From Sphaerolaimus hirsutus (taxonomy: Eukaryota; Nematoda; Chromadorea; Monhysterida; Sphaerolaimidae), in NCBI GenBank assembly GCA_964036195.1, contig OZ038454.1, positions 20,756,315 through 20,820,314 on the forward strand: a stretch of DNA of 64,000 bases. Reading direction: 5' to 3'. Below the pieces are notes generated by a model. That model did not search any database and was not told where the DNA came from. It saw only the letters and a list, made by a program, of their open reading frames with translations. The position numbers and the translations under genes are program-made. Below are positions 1 to 13,066 of the stretch, in pieces. Numbering within the stretch: the first letter of the stretch is position 1; each line of letters begins with the position of its first letter.

Positions 1-153
1 TTAAACCTGGTAGAACTTTTAACTGAAAATGTAACTTACAAGTTTACTCGTCACTTGACTTAAACCTTACCACTTGACTTGTCACTTTTTCACCTGGACA
101 CGCCCCAATCACCACTCATTATCACAGCTGGTGGCATAAGCCATGTTAGCTAC

Positions 154-3100
154 CAGAACGTTCAGCATTCTCAGTATCTTGCGGCAGCGTGCTCGCTAGC
201 AAATCGGTGAGAAAACGCCGCGCGCTCTCGGGGTCGTAATCGTCGACGCCCGACGTTTCAGTTGACGGCTGGCTGGAGCTGCATGTTCGGCCGAGTTGAC
301 AAAAAGTTTGAAAGGAGGATAGATGAAAATAGCCTGAATATATCAGGTAATAAGTAGCTGACATAGGCAAAAATTACTCAAAGATAGATTAGATCATATT
401 TTGAAAATGAAAATGGAAAAAGTGCTGAGAAAACTATCGATTTAGAGTGAAAATTGCAGCGAAATATCTCAAAAATTAGAGAAATAGCTGGGCGATATGG
501 GGGAAGCCCGCAACCCTAACCCCCCCCCCACTGGAAAGCCAGAACGTAAACCATTTCCATCGTAACCCAAATCAAACCGAACCTGGGCGCCAGAAACCTG
601 GCATCGGGCCAGAGCACCGACTGGGCGAGTCGGGTGGCCGCGGCGCCGTCTTGCCCTGCGCCGGCGCCCGACGCGGGTGGCCCTGCAGCGGCGCCGGGCG
701 GCTCGACCAACTGGAACAGGGGCACGCCGGCGGGCGCGCTCTGCTGCGTGTCCAAGGCCACGTCCAGTTCCACCGCCTGGCGGGAACCGTGCGTCGCGCT
801 GGAGGACAGTTCGCTGTCGGCTGGAAAAAGAATGTGCGCGTGATTGGCCCCACACACACTAGTTTTCACCGTGACATGTGTGAAAACTGAAATGGCGACA
901 TGGCGACATTCAGCCTATTTTTATTGTATGCTATGTGTTTTAGTTGTCAAATTTTCAAATTTGAACTTTTAATCGTTTAAATTAAAATTTAATTAAAATT
1001 AAACCATTCAACCGTGTCCATTAATTTGCATTTTATAACATTTCAGTTTTCACACGAAAGTGTGTGTAGGCACATTGGAGTGTGAGGGATTGGGTGGTAC
1101 GTGTTTAGGTGGTGACACCCTTTTAGGGGCGATCACGCGCCCGGTAAAGTGTCGCAATATTAATCAAATGTCGTGTAAAAAGTATAAGTTCCGTAAAAGT
1201 CTCTTTCGTTTTTCTTTTGCCACCAATATTAGAGGGTCCATTTTACAGGCCCCCGTACAGTGCGCGCAGATATTTTACTTTGCATGCGCCCGTTCACGTA
1301 AGCTCCGCCCACTTTGGTCTCAATGCCCGCGAGCGCTAACCCCAAAAATCGGTCAGGCTCGCCTTTTTTGTGTGTGAGCTCTATAATGAGAGTTAAATTT
1401 TCACGTTTTCTTACATTTTACAGAAAACGCACATAATTTTAGCCCTCTGGCGTAACCTCTACCCACAATTCCCATTTTCACGCGCGTGATGGGCCTCGAA
1501 AAGTTCTTAAAACTCACAAATTTGTACAGGGAAAATGGCGTTCGGTTTTAAAATGTAGGCGGGCACGGGTGCACGGGGTACCACTGGGACTAGTTGTTTA
1601 CGCAGACAAAATAAAAATAAAAGTAGAACTTTCTGCGCGCACTGTAGTAACTACAATATCAAAATATAAATTTCCAGTGAATTTCCACAGAGCGCCCATC
1701 TTTGAAATTCGCTTTAAACCAATGCAAACCGCACCTGATTGTACCACGGTCGCTGCGAAGCCGCTCATTGCGTTACTCTGAAAAATGGGGTTTCCGCTGT
1801 TGTTTTTTGGAAAAATTAGGAATTGATGTTTTTCATAAAGCAAATCCGACATTGGCGGGAAATTTCGTGTTTTATGATTATCACCAGCATTTTTCTTTCC
1901 TTTCTATTTCTGCGTAATCTTTAAGTGAAATTTGGATGGGTCTGGTTCATAGACCACTGTAACACCATCACAATTTGACCCGGATTCAACACATACGACA
2001 TAAATGAAATGGCGCATTGGTGACAGTCACGCAACCTGTACAGTGCCTAGTAAAATGTCAAATGTCATGCAAAATGTCAAAAGTTCAGTAATAAAATATT
2101 CTCTTTTCTTATTTCAATTGACACTTTACATGACATTTGACACTTTACTTTACACCGTTAAAATGTGCGTCCCGTCCCAGACGCCCCCCCCACACACACA
2201 ACCCAACCCCCCCCCCCCGACTCACGGGCACGCCGCTGGTGATGACTAGTCTCGACTGGTTGGCCGGCTGCGTGGAGGCCACCTGCCGCTGTCCCTGCCC
2301 CATGAGCTGTTCCTGAGCGACGACTTCGGCCCAAGCGTCCGCTAGGGACGCGTCGGCCAGCAGCGATTCCACTTGTTGCCAATCTGTGGGGGGGGGGGGG
2401 GGTTGATGGTGAATGGGCTAGAGGGTATAGGGTGGGTGGTAGCAGGGTTTAGACGAGATAAGTTTTTCGGGTTGGGACCGGGACATGAAACTTCTCTGCG
2501 GGACCGCGACCGGAAATTTCGCGGACCATTTACTAGGAACGTGGTTCCGTTTGGAACCTAGGTGGAACTGGTGCCCATTCTTTGCGCAGGTTGAGAAGTA
2601 AAAAAAACAATTAAGAATTAAAAAACAACACGTGAGGAGTAAAAAAATTGCGCTGATTAATGTATGTAAAAGCTTCAAATTTATGTACTTTGGCCCCACA
2701 CACGCTAGTTGACATCGACACGAATGTCAACTGGTTCCGATCCCAATTCAAAGCTCGCATTTGAAGGTTTGAGGTTCGTTGGCTCAGCGGCAAGAATTGG
2801 TATCGGAACCAGTTGACAACTGACATTGGTGTGTGGGGCCTTTAAAACATTTTTGTCGCTTTTCATTTGTTTGTTTTTTGGCTCAATGGCCTATTGTCCT
2901 GGAAAAGCCGCTGGAAAATAGCAGCACTAAAAATGCATTGCACTGACTTTTACGAGTTATGCAAACTTCCGACGATATTTATTCACTTTGAGCAAAACAG
3001 TACACAGATCCAACCACGTAAATACTTTAATACACTAACCACTGAAAATGAGTTGCCCATCGCGGCTGACCACGTTAACTCGCGATCTGTCCGCGCCGCC

Positions 3101-6100
3101 GCTGGTAGCGTTCGATCGTCCCGCTTCGCGCCGCGCCAGCGACTGAGTGAAAGCATGTCGGAAAAGTGGCACTTTAAAGTGACATAAAGTGAACATTTGC
3201 GCGTTTGCGGGCGGAGTCACGAACGTCCAGCTATATATTTTTACAAAAGGCAAAATATTTAAGGAGCCCTGGTGACCTACCCCCCCCCCCTCCAAATATT
3301 TTTCCCAACTGTACATTCGGGAACGACTTTACTATCCTCAAAAAAATGGCTAAAGCCAATAAAAAAGTAGACGCTGCACACATAAATTGTTGACATGAAT
3401 ATGCTTTTGATCACAGAAAATAAATATCTATATTGACTGTGCCAGATTGAGATTGAGCTCTGAAAAGCAGTATATCATTTACTTTTCCACATTGCGATTG
3501 AGCTCTGAAAAGAAGTATATCAAACAAATTCACCCAATTTTATCATGGCAGCGTGAGCTGTGTCATTGAGTACGATATTGATACGCAGCACGTCAACCAT
3601 ACAAAAATCTCACGCTGCCATGATAAAATTATAAATCACGCGTAGGGTTGGCACTTGATATTTTTAACTGATTTTTTTATTAAAAAATCTGATTTTTTTT
3701 AAATCAAGGGGTGGAAACTGATTTTAATTTTAAAAAAAACAAATGAAAAATTTCTGGTAGACTTGAACTAGGTATTTTGCATTTTTTTGCGCGCAAGCAC
3801 GCAATTTCCAATACACATCCATTGCTGGTGTTTTCATGGATTTTGGAGCATTTTAGTGTAAAAGATTGCATTTATTCATGCTACAGTTTAATAATAAGCC
3901 GTGATATGCTAGTGTAGTATATAATATGCAGCCAATGTGCTCCTACATACTTCTACAGTATGTAGCATCACTGACAATGTATTAGGTTGTAAACTAAATA
4001 ACCGTAATTTTTTTCGATTTCACATTCATGCGTCCCATTCTGTTGTACATTGGCGGATATTAATACCGTTCTAGTATGTTGGGGTTTGAGGTTAAGGCTA
4101 TAACGAGAAAAAATTGTTTCCTCGAATTATCCCCCAGTCTTGAGATAAGGGGGTCTATAAAAGGTGGTCATTCTGGACGTTGGACGTATCTTTGAAGCTC
4201 CATACATGAGCCATTTCTGGGCTGATTTGGGTCGATCAATGCTTAAAATGATCAGTAAAACTTGCGGATTCCATTTTTTTGGTCGGATTAGTGATGTAAG
4301 TTAAGCAAATCTTCTCCCATCGGAGATGCGTCAAGGATATGGATATGGAGAAGTTGCATTCCTGCCGCTTAATGCGATTACCTATTTCTATAGTTAGGAG
4401 GCTTAAGTTCAAAGTGCCATAACGTTTGATTGGAAAGAGATATTGAAAAATTTTTTGCGTCAGATGAATTCTTTTTATCTAAAGTTTATGATAGCATGGT
4501 CAGAGACACAAATTTCTAGTGTTGAAAAACCGGGTCAAATCAGCATACGAAATTCAAACATCACTAATCCGACCAGAAAACTGGAATCTGTAGGTTTTAC
4601 CGATCATTTTAAGTGTTAATCGATTCAAATCGGCTGGGAAATGGCCGATTTATGGAGCTTCAAAGTGAACGTCCAGATCGGCCATTCAAAATGAGCACCT
4701 TTTATAGACCCTCCTTATCTCGGGACTGGGGGATTATACGAGAAAATAAAAAGATTTCGTCATAGCCCCAACTCCAACCCCCAACATACCTGAACGGCAT
4801 TAATATCTGCCAATGTACAACAGAATGGGACGCATGAATGTGAAATCGAAAAAAATTAAGGTTATTTAGTTTACAACCTAATATTAGCTTTCTCTTACAG
4901 CCTTAATAAAGCACTATTCCATGCTCAACTTTATTTGAAGTCACGAACATTCGACAAAAGGCGATATACGTAATAAGTCGGCGTAAAATGGGTATTTTTG
5001 AAAGAAATCACTCCTTATAATACTATCCCATGACTCCACAGTCATAATATGACCACAATAGACATAAGGATACATTGTCTGACACTTAACATACACATAT
5101 ATTTTTTCTCTATACCCCCATTTTGGACGATTTACAAAAAATCTGATTTTAATTTTAAAAAATCAAGGCGTTTAAAAAAATTGATTTTTTTCCGACCCTA
5201 ATCACGCGTGATTTGATATCAAACAAACATCGAATCTTGGAAACTGCGATCAATATCCACTCCAAAATTCTACAAAAAGAACGCAACATTAATAACAAAA
5301 AATCGACATGGTAAAAAATCCCAGAAACGCACTGTGCGTAGCAGGCGTAAGTATCCGTTGCCGCTTCGCCCGCCCGACGAGCCCAAGTGGTGCAGCATCT
5401 CTGAGGGTAACACATTAGGGTCAATGAGCATTTGCAGGGCCGTATCCAGGGGGGGGCGGAGGGGGCTGCAGCCCCCCCTCCCGGGGCGAGACCAGAAAGT
5501 AACCGGAAAATGTGACTTAAAAATTTTGCGCGCGAGCGCGCATTCTTCACCAGACATAGGTATTATCATCAGATTTGCTCCATGTGGCCGCAAATCGTTA
5601 TAACTACACTCAATATTGTGATTTTTGCTGTTTTAATGATTATTTTCATACATATACAGCATTCCATGGCACTGGCGCCAACGCCAATGGCGCCATGGCG
5701 TGGCGCTTACTAATGGCGCCAGCGCCAAGGCGCCATTCCGCCACTATGTAGCTAAAATTTTAGGGGGGGGGGGGCTGAGCCCCCCCATCCCGCCGGCCTC
5801 CGTAAACAAGCTGCCCCCCCGCTCAAAAATCCTGGATTTGTACACGATGGAAAGAGTGGTCAACGCTAGGATTGAAAAAGCTAGCGGCTACTGCAAAGTG
5901 TCTTTTTATTTAGTGACTTATTCAAGTGAATTATGGCTTAGAAAATTAAGAAAACTCCATAAAACTAGATAGTAATGGAAACCCAGTGCGCGCGTTTTGA
6001 TTAGGACACCTGCGGCCTTCAGATTTGTAGTAAATTGCTCCCCCTGATTAAAACTACAAAAATTAGCGAGATTGAGAGAAAATTGGGGAAAATTTCTCAA

Positions 6101-9100
6101 ACTACGCTCCGGATGGGTATATAGAGAGGAGGGGTTAACGATTTTTTCCAATTAGGGAGAGAGGTTGGAGATAGTAGAAACGGCACAGGTATAAATAACA
6201 TACATTTGGCTTGAGGTAAATAGAAGAGAGGCAAAGATTAGGGTTGGGAATTTCAAAATTTTCGGTTCCGGTTCTCGGTTCTAAAAAATTTCGGTTCGGT
6301 TCTCGGTTCTCGGTTCCTCAAAATTTTCGGTTCCGGTTCTCGGTTCGGTTCTTAAGTTCGGTTCCGGTTCGGTTCTTTCGGTTCCAAATTATCAAAAATT
6401 TCGGTTCCGGGTAATGAAAAAGTCGGGTATCGGGTAATGAAAAAGTCGGGTATCGGGTAATGAAAAAATCGGGAATAAGAAAATAATAAGCGGAACAAAG
6501 GAAAAACAACATAAAACAACCTCCCCCTACAATTTTGCCCCTGTAGTGGCGGAATGGTGTCATGGCGCTCGCGCCATTCATAGGCACCACGCCATGGCGC
6601 CATTGGCGTTAGCATAGGTGCCCCAGACAGCCAAAACTTGGTGTGCATGTAAACCCAGTGTGCATGTAGACCCCTTGCTTCGGGGGCCAGGTACATATCC
6701 AGGATTTTTGAGCATGGTGTATGTTTGTTTACTGAGCCTGGTGTACGGGAGGGGGATTCAGCCACCCACCCTAAAAGTTTACCTACATGGTGACGAAATG
6801 GCATCATGGCGCTGGCGCCATTGGCATTGGTGCCAAAAATCTCTGATATGTATGCAAGGACATATCCAGGGGGGGGCGGGGGGGGCTGCAGCCCCCCCTT
6901 CCCGGGGCGAGACCTAAAAGGTCCCAGAAAATGCGACTTTTCCTATATAATTTTTGATGTTTCTTAAAAATTTTGCGCGCAAGCGCGCAATTTCTTCCCC
7001 ATGCATTGGATAGGTCCCTTTAAACCACTATCCTTAGAAATGAACACATATTTGCGACTTTTCGCTGTATATGTATGCATAATTACATACATATAAAGTG
7101 GTTCCCGGAGCTGGCGCCAACGCCAATAGCGCCATGGCGTGGCGCTTTTGTATGGCACTAGCGCCAAAACGCCTTTTCGTACCTATATAGAGAAAAAATT
7201 TAGGGGGGGGGCTGAGACCCCCCCCGTTCACCGGCCCCCGTAAACAAGCAGCCCCCCCCCGCTCAAAAATCCTGGATACGTCCCTGTATGTATGTTTTTA
7301 CATGTACATATAGAGAGACTGGCACCCCACTCGCTGTATTTTATAGAGAATTACCAGTACGCTTACCAATGTACTTCTAAAATATCAGCGTGATAGAGAA
7401 ATGTGGGGAAATGGGCCTACATGCGCACCAGGTTTACATGCGCACTGGCACAGCCCCCCACAGACTGCTGTATATGTATTTTACATACATATACACATTT
7501 TAGGCGGGATCGTGAACACATGAGGCTGCGCGACCGGTGAGATGAAATCACCGGTCGCGTGAAGCAAGAATTGCGCGCTTGCGCGCAAATTTTTTTGACA
7601 AATCACCCTAAAAATTGATGCCAGAAGTTACATTTCCAGGCATATCCCTACTCTGACCCAGGAAGGGGGGAGGCGGCCGATTATTTTATAAAATTTCGGT
7701 TCTTTCGGTTCTTTAGTTCGGTTCCGGGTCTAAGTGCCGGTTCTCGGTTCCGGTTCGGGTATTTTTTTCGGTTCCGGTTCTCGGTTCTCGGTTCCAAAAT
7801 TGTGCTCGGTTCTCGGTTCGGTTCGGTTCGGTTCGGTTCGGTTCCCCAACCCTAGCAAAGATAGTTAGAGTGATTTTGGGAACCCCAATTAAAACACATT
7901 TACGAACTCACCGGCCACTTGCGAAGTGCGCGCGTCAGCTGCGGCGGCGCTGGAACGTCCCTGTGCCATTCTGCTGCCAGCTGATGATGACGAGCGGCCG
8001 CCGTTGGACAATAACGCGCCTTGGAATTTTTTAGGATTATTTTGAGGCTGGAAATATTTATAATAATATATCACAAATGTCAATTTGTCAAAATTGCATT
8101 TTAAATTTTGGCACCAGCCCAACATTTTAAAGTCTTTATTTCTTCTACAGGTGACTTATTTCATTCATGTGGAGTCATGTCCAGATGTTTAGTCCAATTT
8201 GTTCAGTAATAAAACAATGAAATTTAAGTTTGCAATACACTTAACTGAATCAATAGATCAATTCAATACAATCAATGATGTAAAACCGTATACATCAACC
8301 TAGGGATGGAAAAAAGCGCTTTTTTTAACGGCCCCGTTTTTTTTTTTTTAAAAGCGCTTTTTTTTTAAAAAACGCGCTTTTTTAAAAAAAACGCGCTTTT
8401 TTCGCTTTTTTTCAAAAAATGTCGGGACGTTCACTAAAAAGCTCCCAAATATGGTTCTGTATCAATATATACAGGTATATCAGACGAGTGGCAGTACTTT
8501 TGATGATATATAGCCATAGAATGGCTGTGTAGCCATAGGATAGCATTATAAGTGGCGATTTCTGCCAAAAAAATACTTTTAATTTTGACTCATTATGTAT
8601 ATCGCCCTTTGTGAATGTTTCGCGACTTCAAGTGAAGTGAGGCATGAAATAGTGCTTATAAATACGGCTATAAGAGACGGCTAATACATTGAGAGTAATG
8701 TTTTACACTCTAGAAGTATGTGGGAGGACATTGGCTGGATATTCTATGCTACACTAACATATCACTACTGATATATTACATGATAGCATACAGGAATAGA
8801 AGCAATGGAACTAAAAATGCCACAAAACCGATGAAAACAACCACCAGTGCTAATGTGCATGTGAAATCGCATGCTTGCGCGCGAAAAATTGGAAAATACC
8901 TAGTGCATAAGTACTGAAAATTTTTGCCAGCGCTCTTTTTAAAAAAAAAGCGCTGTGACCCTTGCGCTTTTTTTTAAAAAAAGCGGCGTTTTTTAAAAAA
9001 AAAAGCGCTTGAAAAAAAGCGCTGGCCATCCCTACATCAACCTGATGCTAATAAAGAAAGTGGAGACGTCAAACCCCATTTTGAAGTGAGAAATAAAATC

Positions 9101-12100
9101 AGAGGTGTGAGGTAAAATGAGAAATAAAATATTAAAAGCGAAGTAAACTCACTTCTCTTTAAACTTCACACTTCTCATTTCACTTCACATCCCACTTGCA
9201 AATTAGTTTCACTTCTCCACTCACTCCAAGTTGCCCCACTCACCCCTGCCCCTGCCCCTCATCCTCAAGTGTCTCTGACTGGAGGCGGTGAGCGAGGGGT
9301 GGGCCCCGTAGCCGGCGGCGCCGCTGCCCGCGGCCGAGTTGATGTGGTCGGAGGCGAGGTGCGCCGCCAAGTCGTCCGTCATGTTGTTCGGGTCGGCGCT
9401 AGGCGTAGACACGCACACCGGGCAGATCACCTGCGAGGGGGGGGGGTGGGAGATGGTTTTGGAGGCGAATATAAGAAACAATTGAACATGACATATGGGG
9501 ATGGCTTTATACTAAAGCATGGCGAATCCCCCCCCCTTTCCAGATAACTTTTCGGCAACCTTCACCGTCGGAGGGTGAAAATCATGGGAACCAAAACCAG
9601 AAACACATTGGAACAGTATCGACCCGGATTGCCTTTTCGGGATCGGGATTTTTTTGTAATACTCGGGATCGCTGAATCCCGAAAAATCAATGGGCTTCCG
9701 ATCCGGGGTCCAGTCTGGACTAGGGTGTCAACTTTCCGTTTTCGTTTCGGCTTTCCGCAGGCAAATTTTTTTCCGTTTCCGCTTTCCGGCTGCTAAATTT
9801 TTTTTCCGTTTCCAGTTTTTCCGGCTCATTTTCCATTTTGCAGCTAAATTTTCAGTTTTTCTGCATTTTTCCGTTTTCCGGCTCAATTGTCGGGTTTTCC
9901 AACTTTTTTTCATTTTTTGACTCAATTTTGGTTTTCTGTTTCAGCCACACTGGTAAACACGCCTGCAGGTTACCAATTATGTGAATTTCTTCTGTTTCCA
10001 GCAAAATTTCTGCAATTTTTTCATTTCTGGGTAAATTTCTGCAATTTTTTATCGTTTCTGGCACAATTTCAGCAACTTTTTCCGTTTCCGTTTTCCGGTT
10101 TTTCATTTCTCCGTTTTCCGTTTGTCGGCAGGTGCAAAATGTTTTCCGTTTCCGTTTTCCGGCAAATGCAGGAATTTTTCCGTTTCCGTAAAAAAAATTT
10201 CTGTGGACACCCTAGCCTGCACCCAACTCGCCGCAGCACACGCGAAAGCACGACCGATCACGCTCACCTCGTAGCTAGCCCTGGGGTGCTCGACGCGCAC
10301 GTGCTCGTACAGGTTGGCTAGCGAGAAGCCGGCCGACGCGCAGTGCGGGCACACGAACGACATGCAGCGCAGCTCGTCCGCCGACGCCGGCTCGCCCCAG
10401 TAGAAGAACTCAAAGTCCGAACCGGTCATTATGCACTGCGGGTGGGCGTGGAAAAAGGTTTTTAAGACTGTTTTTTATTTCAAAAACTTTCTATATATCG
10501 ACGGCATCCACTCAGTTACACCAACACATGGACCCTCTCTACGAACCACCCCCAAAATCATGTAATCTACGTATAGTAGGGATGAAAAAACGTTGTTTTT
10601 CGAATGACCCCGTTGTTTTTTAACCTTTGAAGAATATGTATTTATTTATAGATTTTAGCTGTTCTTTATCTTGCTCAAACGCTTTTGTCGCCTACTACAA
10701 CAATACATCAAATCTATATAAACCACCCTAAATATCTACATCTGGGGAGCGATTTGCAATCTCTACAAACCACCGCAAAGGTCAAAATCTTGGAGACCTC
10801 CGCAGGACGTCAGAAACCCATCGGCGCTACGCACACTGAAGCCGAAATATTCGGCATACGCACGTTTTCATCTGCCGAATCCGAATTGAAAAATTGCCGT
10901 TCGGACGTTTTAAGTTCGGCATTTAAGGGGCTGCCATATTGAATTTTGAAAAAGTGCGCACGATATTCGGACAAATTCGGACGAATTTGAGCGTTAATTT
11001 TTAGACGCTGAAGTATGTCGAAAGCAACATACTTCGGCATTTTCTATGATAAGGACGATAGCTGAATGTGTGTATTTACCGTATTGGCTTGCGTACCGTA
11101 CCGTACTCACAATTTCGACTTCGCAGTTCAGCATTCAATATTTCATCTGATTTTGCCGAATGGTTTCCGCATGTAAAAGTGTACGCATCTTTTGAATGCT
11201 GAAATACATGCTGAATTGACAAACAGCCTAATTTTCAAGAGTACAGACGATTTAAGTTCAGCAAGTTTTTTTCTATTCAGCATTTAATTCGGCATTTGTC
11301 AAAAACGTGTGTATGCCGAATATTTCGGCTTCAGTGTGCGCAGCGCCATCAAATTCCAAAAATTTACACCTTATTAGTAAAATTGACCTGCACTGGATGA
11401 TCGGCTTCGTGATCGCCGCCGTTTCCCAGCATACCGTTTTCGTAACATTCGCGGCACAGATCAAAGTCGTAGCAAATCAGGCATTTGAAGCGGTCGCCGC
11501 TGAAGTTGCACTTGCTGCACGCGTCGCACGAAACGCCTGTTTATACATTGTCAAGTTATTGTGGATTACAGTAAGCCGCTACACTGTGCGTCAACTCGTT
11601 TCAGAATGTCAATTCAGAATTAATTGACAGGTCGCGGGACAATTTTCGAGCGCGCACGCGGCAATGTGGAAAAGGAATTGATAATTGATTGATAATTGAT
11701 ATTGAATTGATATTCACTGATGACAACTTGGCAGGCGGCCAAATATTTCGAAATCGCTATAAATATGAATAAAACAAGCTGAAAATAGGTATAGCATCGT
11801 ATGGTTGACGAAAATTACGATTATGGAAGTATATGAAGGGTGTGCTTCTAAAAGTACCGATCTACAAAAAATCGATTTTGAGATAATCGCAATTGAAAGT
11901 TTGGAGTATGCAATACCCATACATGGGTATTGGGTATGGGAATTTTGGGTATGGGTATTTCGGCCATATTGTTGGGTATCCACATGCATGGGTATAATCA
12001 TTGATTATACACATAACACTAGCTATATAAAATTTAGTGAATTGTATTTTTGTAGTACAGCACATTTTAAAGGAACAAATTGGTAATAGCATGTAGATCG

Positions 12101-12771
12101 GTATTTTTTAAAGCACAAAATCAGAAAGCTGTAGATCGGTACTTTTACCCATAATAAAAAAGCACAAAATGAGTTTTTGCTCAATCGGACGCCGATCTGA
12201 CATCGGTACTTTTAGAAGCACAAAAAATAATGTGCAGATCGGTACATTTAAAAGAACAATTTTGAAAAATGTGTGTAGATCGGTACTTTTAAAGACACAA
12301 AAGCTGAAAAAGCTTGTAGATCGGTACTTTTAAAATTTCAAAAACTGTATTTTGCAATTTTTTTGCTTTTTTCGACCCCCCATATCTCAAAATTGAATTT
12401 CGCACCCCCCACATATTATATATTTTTTTGAAGCGCATTGTTATGGGGACCCCAAAAATGGTCCTAACTCAAATTTGAAAAATTTGTAGATCGGTACTTT
12501 TAGAAGCACACCCTTCATATTTAGAGAATGGAGAAAATTTTAGCTGCTTTGGGAGGCAGCTTCACTCTCGTTCGTACAATACGCAGCCGGTAACTTGGAC
12601 GAGGGCCAACTTGTCATCATATTTATATAACCCGATCCGTGTGATGACGCACTTTTAAGTCCTCTGAACACTCAAAACTACGTCGACTCAATACAGAATT
12701 GATCAATCATTTCATTACATGTAAAGCAGTGAAAACACACCATCGTGCCGAGTGAGCTGCGCCGGTCTCAT
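154..12771 (-). CDS. KCMF1: KCMF1-type ZZ/C2H2 zinc-finger E3 ubiquitin ligase, 3' end beyond window
   Basis: Exons in transcript order (plus coordinates): 12771-12741, 11536-11388, 10435-10268, 9430-9244, 8047-7909 (approximate end), 2383-2222, 820-598, 278-154. The first exon is short and ends LTRHDG, joining in phase to VSCDAC. The ZZ finger (about residues 12-60) keeps CDAC, CLICYDFDLCRECY and the HEADHP histidines. Two C2H2-like fingers follow (FVCPHC and VICPVC, each with two downstream His). After a Ser/Ala/Gln-rich middle, the segment YDPESARRFLTDLLASTLPQ resembles the conserved C-terminal part of KCMF1. The family is an E3 acting in cytosolic N-degron turnover. All phases agree except the 9244/8047 junction, which needs a GG-AG intron or a missed microexon. 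The 2222 donor is a GT four bases downstream of a better-looking GTGAGT. The last visible exon ends in phase 1, so the C-terminus is outside the window. Confidence 0.88.
1256..1646. mobile_element. TA-duplicating MITE, ends CAGTGCGCGCAGA
   Basis: It is bounded by TACAGTGCGCGCAGA and TCTGCGCGCACTGTA, with TA at each end, Tc1/mariner style. A related copy in inverse orientation is at 16059-16472; both carry a GCTCCGCCCAC/GTGTGTGAGCTC interior. Confidence 0.7.
2051..2162. mobile_element. Partial family A copy in a KCMF1 intron
   Basis: Palindromic AAATGTCAAATGTCATG and CATGACATTTGACAC words are present without clear terminal TIRs. Confidence 0.45.
2692..2840. mobile_element. Family B MITE (Harbinger-like), ends GGCCCCACACACTAGTTGACA
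   Basis: TIR GGCCCCACACACGCTAGTTG at the left and GTGTGTGGGGCC at the right. The next inner words CAACTGGTTCCGATCCCAAT and GGTATCGGAACCAGTTG are also mirrored. TTT lies on both sides, a possible 3-bp duplication. Confidence 0.6.
3643..5200. mobile_element. hAT-like element, core word AAATCTGATTTTT, with nested foldback
   Basis: It starts TAGGGTTGGCAC and ends CCGACCCTA, with exact 8-bp duplication ATCACGCG (3635-3642, 5201-5208). Both ends are A/T runs with ATCTGATTTTT. A separate inverted-repeat element (about 3981-4882, ends TTAGGTTGTAAAC) is inserted in the middle. Confidence 0.85.
6239..7854. mobile_element. hAT-like element, core word CGGTTCT, with nested elements
   Basis: It starts TAGGGTTGGG and ends CCCCAACCCTA, with exact duplication GCAAAGAT (6231-6238, 7855-7862). 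The ends are arrays of TTCGGTTC/TCGGTTCCGG. The middle holds GGCGCCATGGCGCC-word segments and a two-slot ATGTAAACCC element (about 6641-7458). Confidence 0.85.
8301..9034. mobile_element. hAT-like element, core word AAAAAGCGC
   Basis: It starts TAGGGATGGAAAAAAGCGC and ends GCGCTGGCCATCCCTA, with exact duplication CATCAACC (8293-8300, 9035-9042). Arrays of AAAAAGCGCTTTTT lie at both ends. The unique middle is similar to that of 19119-19756. Confidence 0.88.
9721..10214. mobile_element. hAT-like element, core word TTTTCCGTTTCC
   Basis: It starts TAGGGTGTCAAC and ends TGGACACCCTA, with flanks GTCTGGAC and GCCTGCAC (6 of 8 identical). The core is an array of TTTCCGTTTCCG words, mostly in one orientation, so it is less palindromic than its relatives. 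Confidence 0.7.
11834..12518. mobile_element. TIR element with tandem core GTAGATCGGTACTTTTAAA
   Basis: The ends TGAAGGGTGTGCTTCTAAAA and TTTTAGAAGCACACCCTTCA are exact inverted repeats. The right half carries about six copies of a TGTAGATCGGTACTTTTAAA unit followed by AGCACAAAA. A GGGTATGGGTATT-word patch (11906-11990) is nested at the left. It lies in KCMF1 intron 1. Confidence 0.65.
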
Positions 12772-13066
12772 GGCCAAAAGTAAATAAATCTATCCTTCTC
12801 GAACCCGAGACAACCCGCGAATTTTTCTTTTTTACTCAAAATAATTCATCACTCGGCAGCGTGCCAAACTCTAACAACCGCAATTTACCGAAAAAGAATA
12901 AAAAACGCGCCGGCCCAAATAACCGCGAAAACCAGCCCACCTCAATCCCAAAGTCCATCCGAAACGCACGCCACAAAAGCAGCCCAAAACGACCCTGGGC
13001 CACCATCGGAGCAGCGCGGCCCAACACTTCAACAACATCAACAGCAGCGACACTAGCAGCGGCACC
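12772..13066. promoter_or_regulatory. Putative bidirectional promoter between KCMF1 and the orphan gene
   Basis: Start codons of two divergent genes lie 295 bp apart. The segment must hold both 5' UTRs and probably a shared promoter. No TATA-like box stands out. The plus-strand start has a strong context (GCACCATGG). Promoter function is inferred from gene layout only. Confidence 0.4.

Noticed and set aside
469..869. Alternative Arg/Trp-rich frames across the KCMF1 exon at 598-820
   Set aside because: The frame giving ELSSSATHGSRQAVELDVAL joins in phase to both neighbours; the others are GC-rich shadows.
6239..7854. Frames of 90-151 codons with Arg/Asn/Thr-rich or Tyr/Phe/Pro-rich repeats
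   Set aside because: They are products of the CGGTTC word arrays and GGCGCC words. They lack splice context and conserved sequence.
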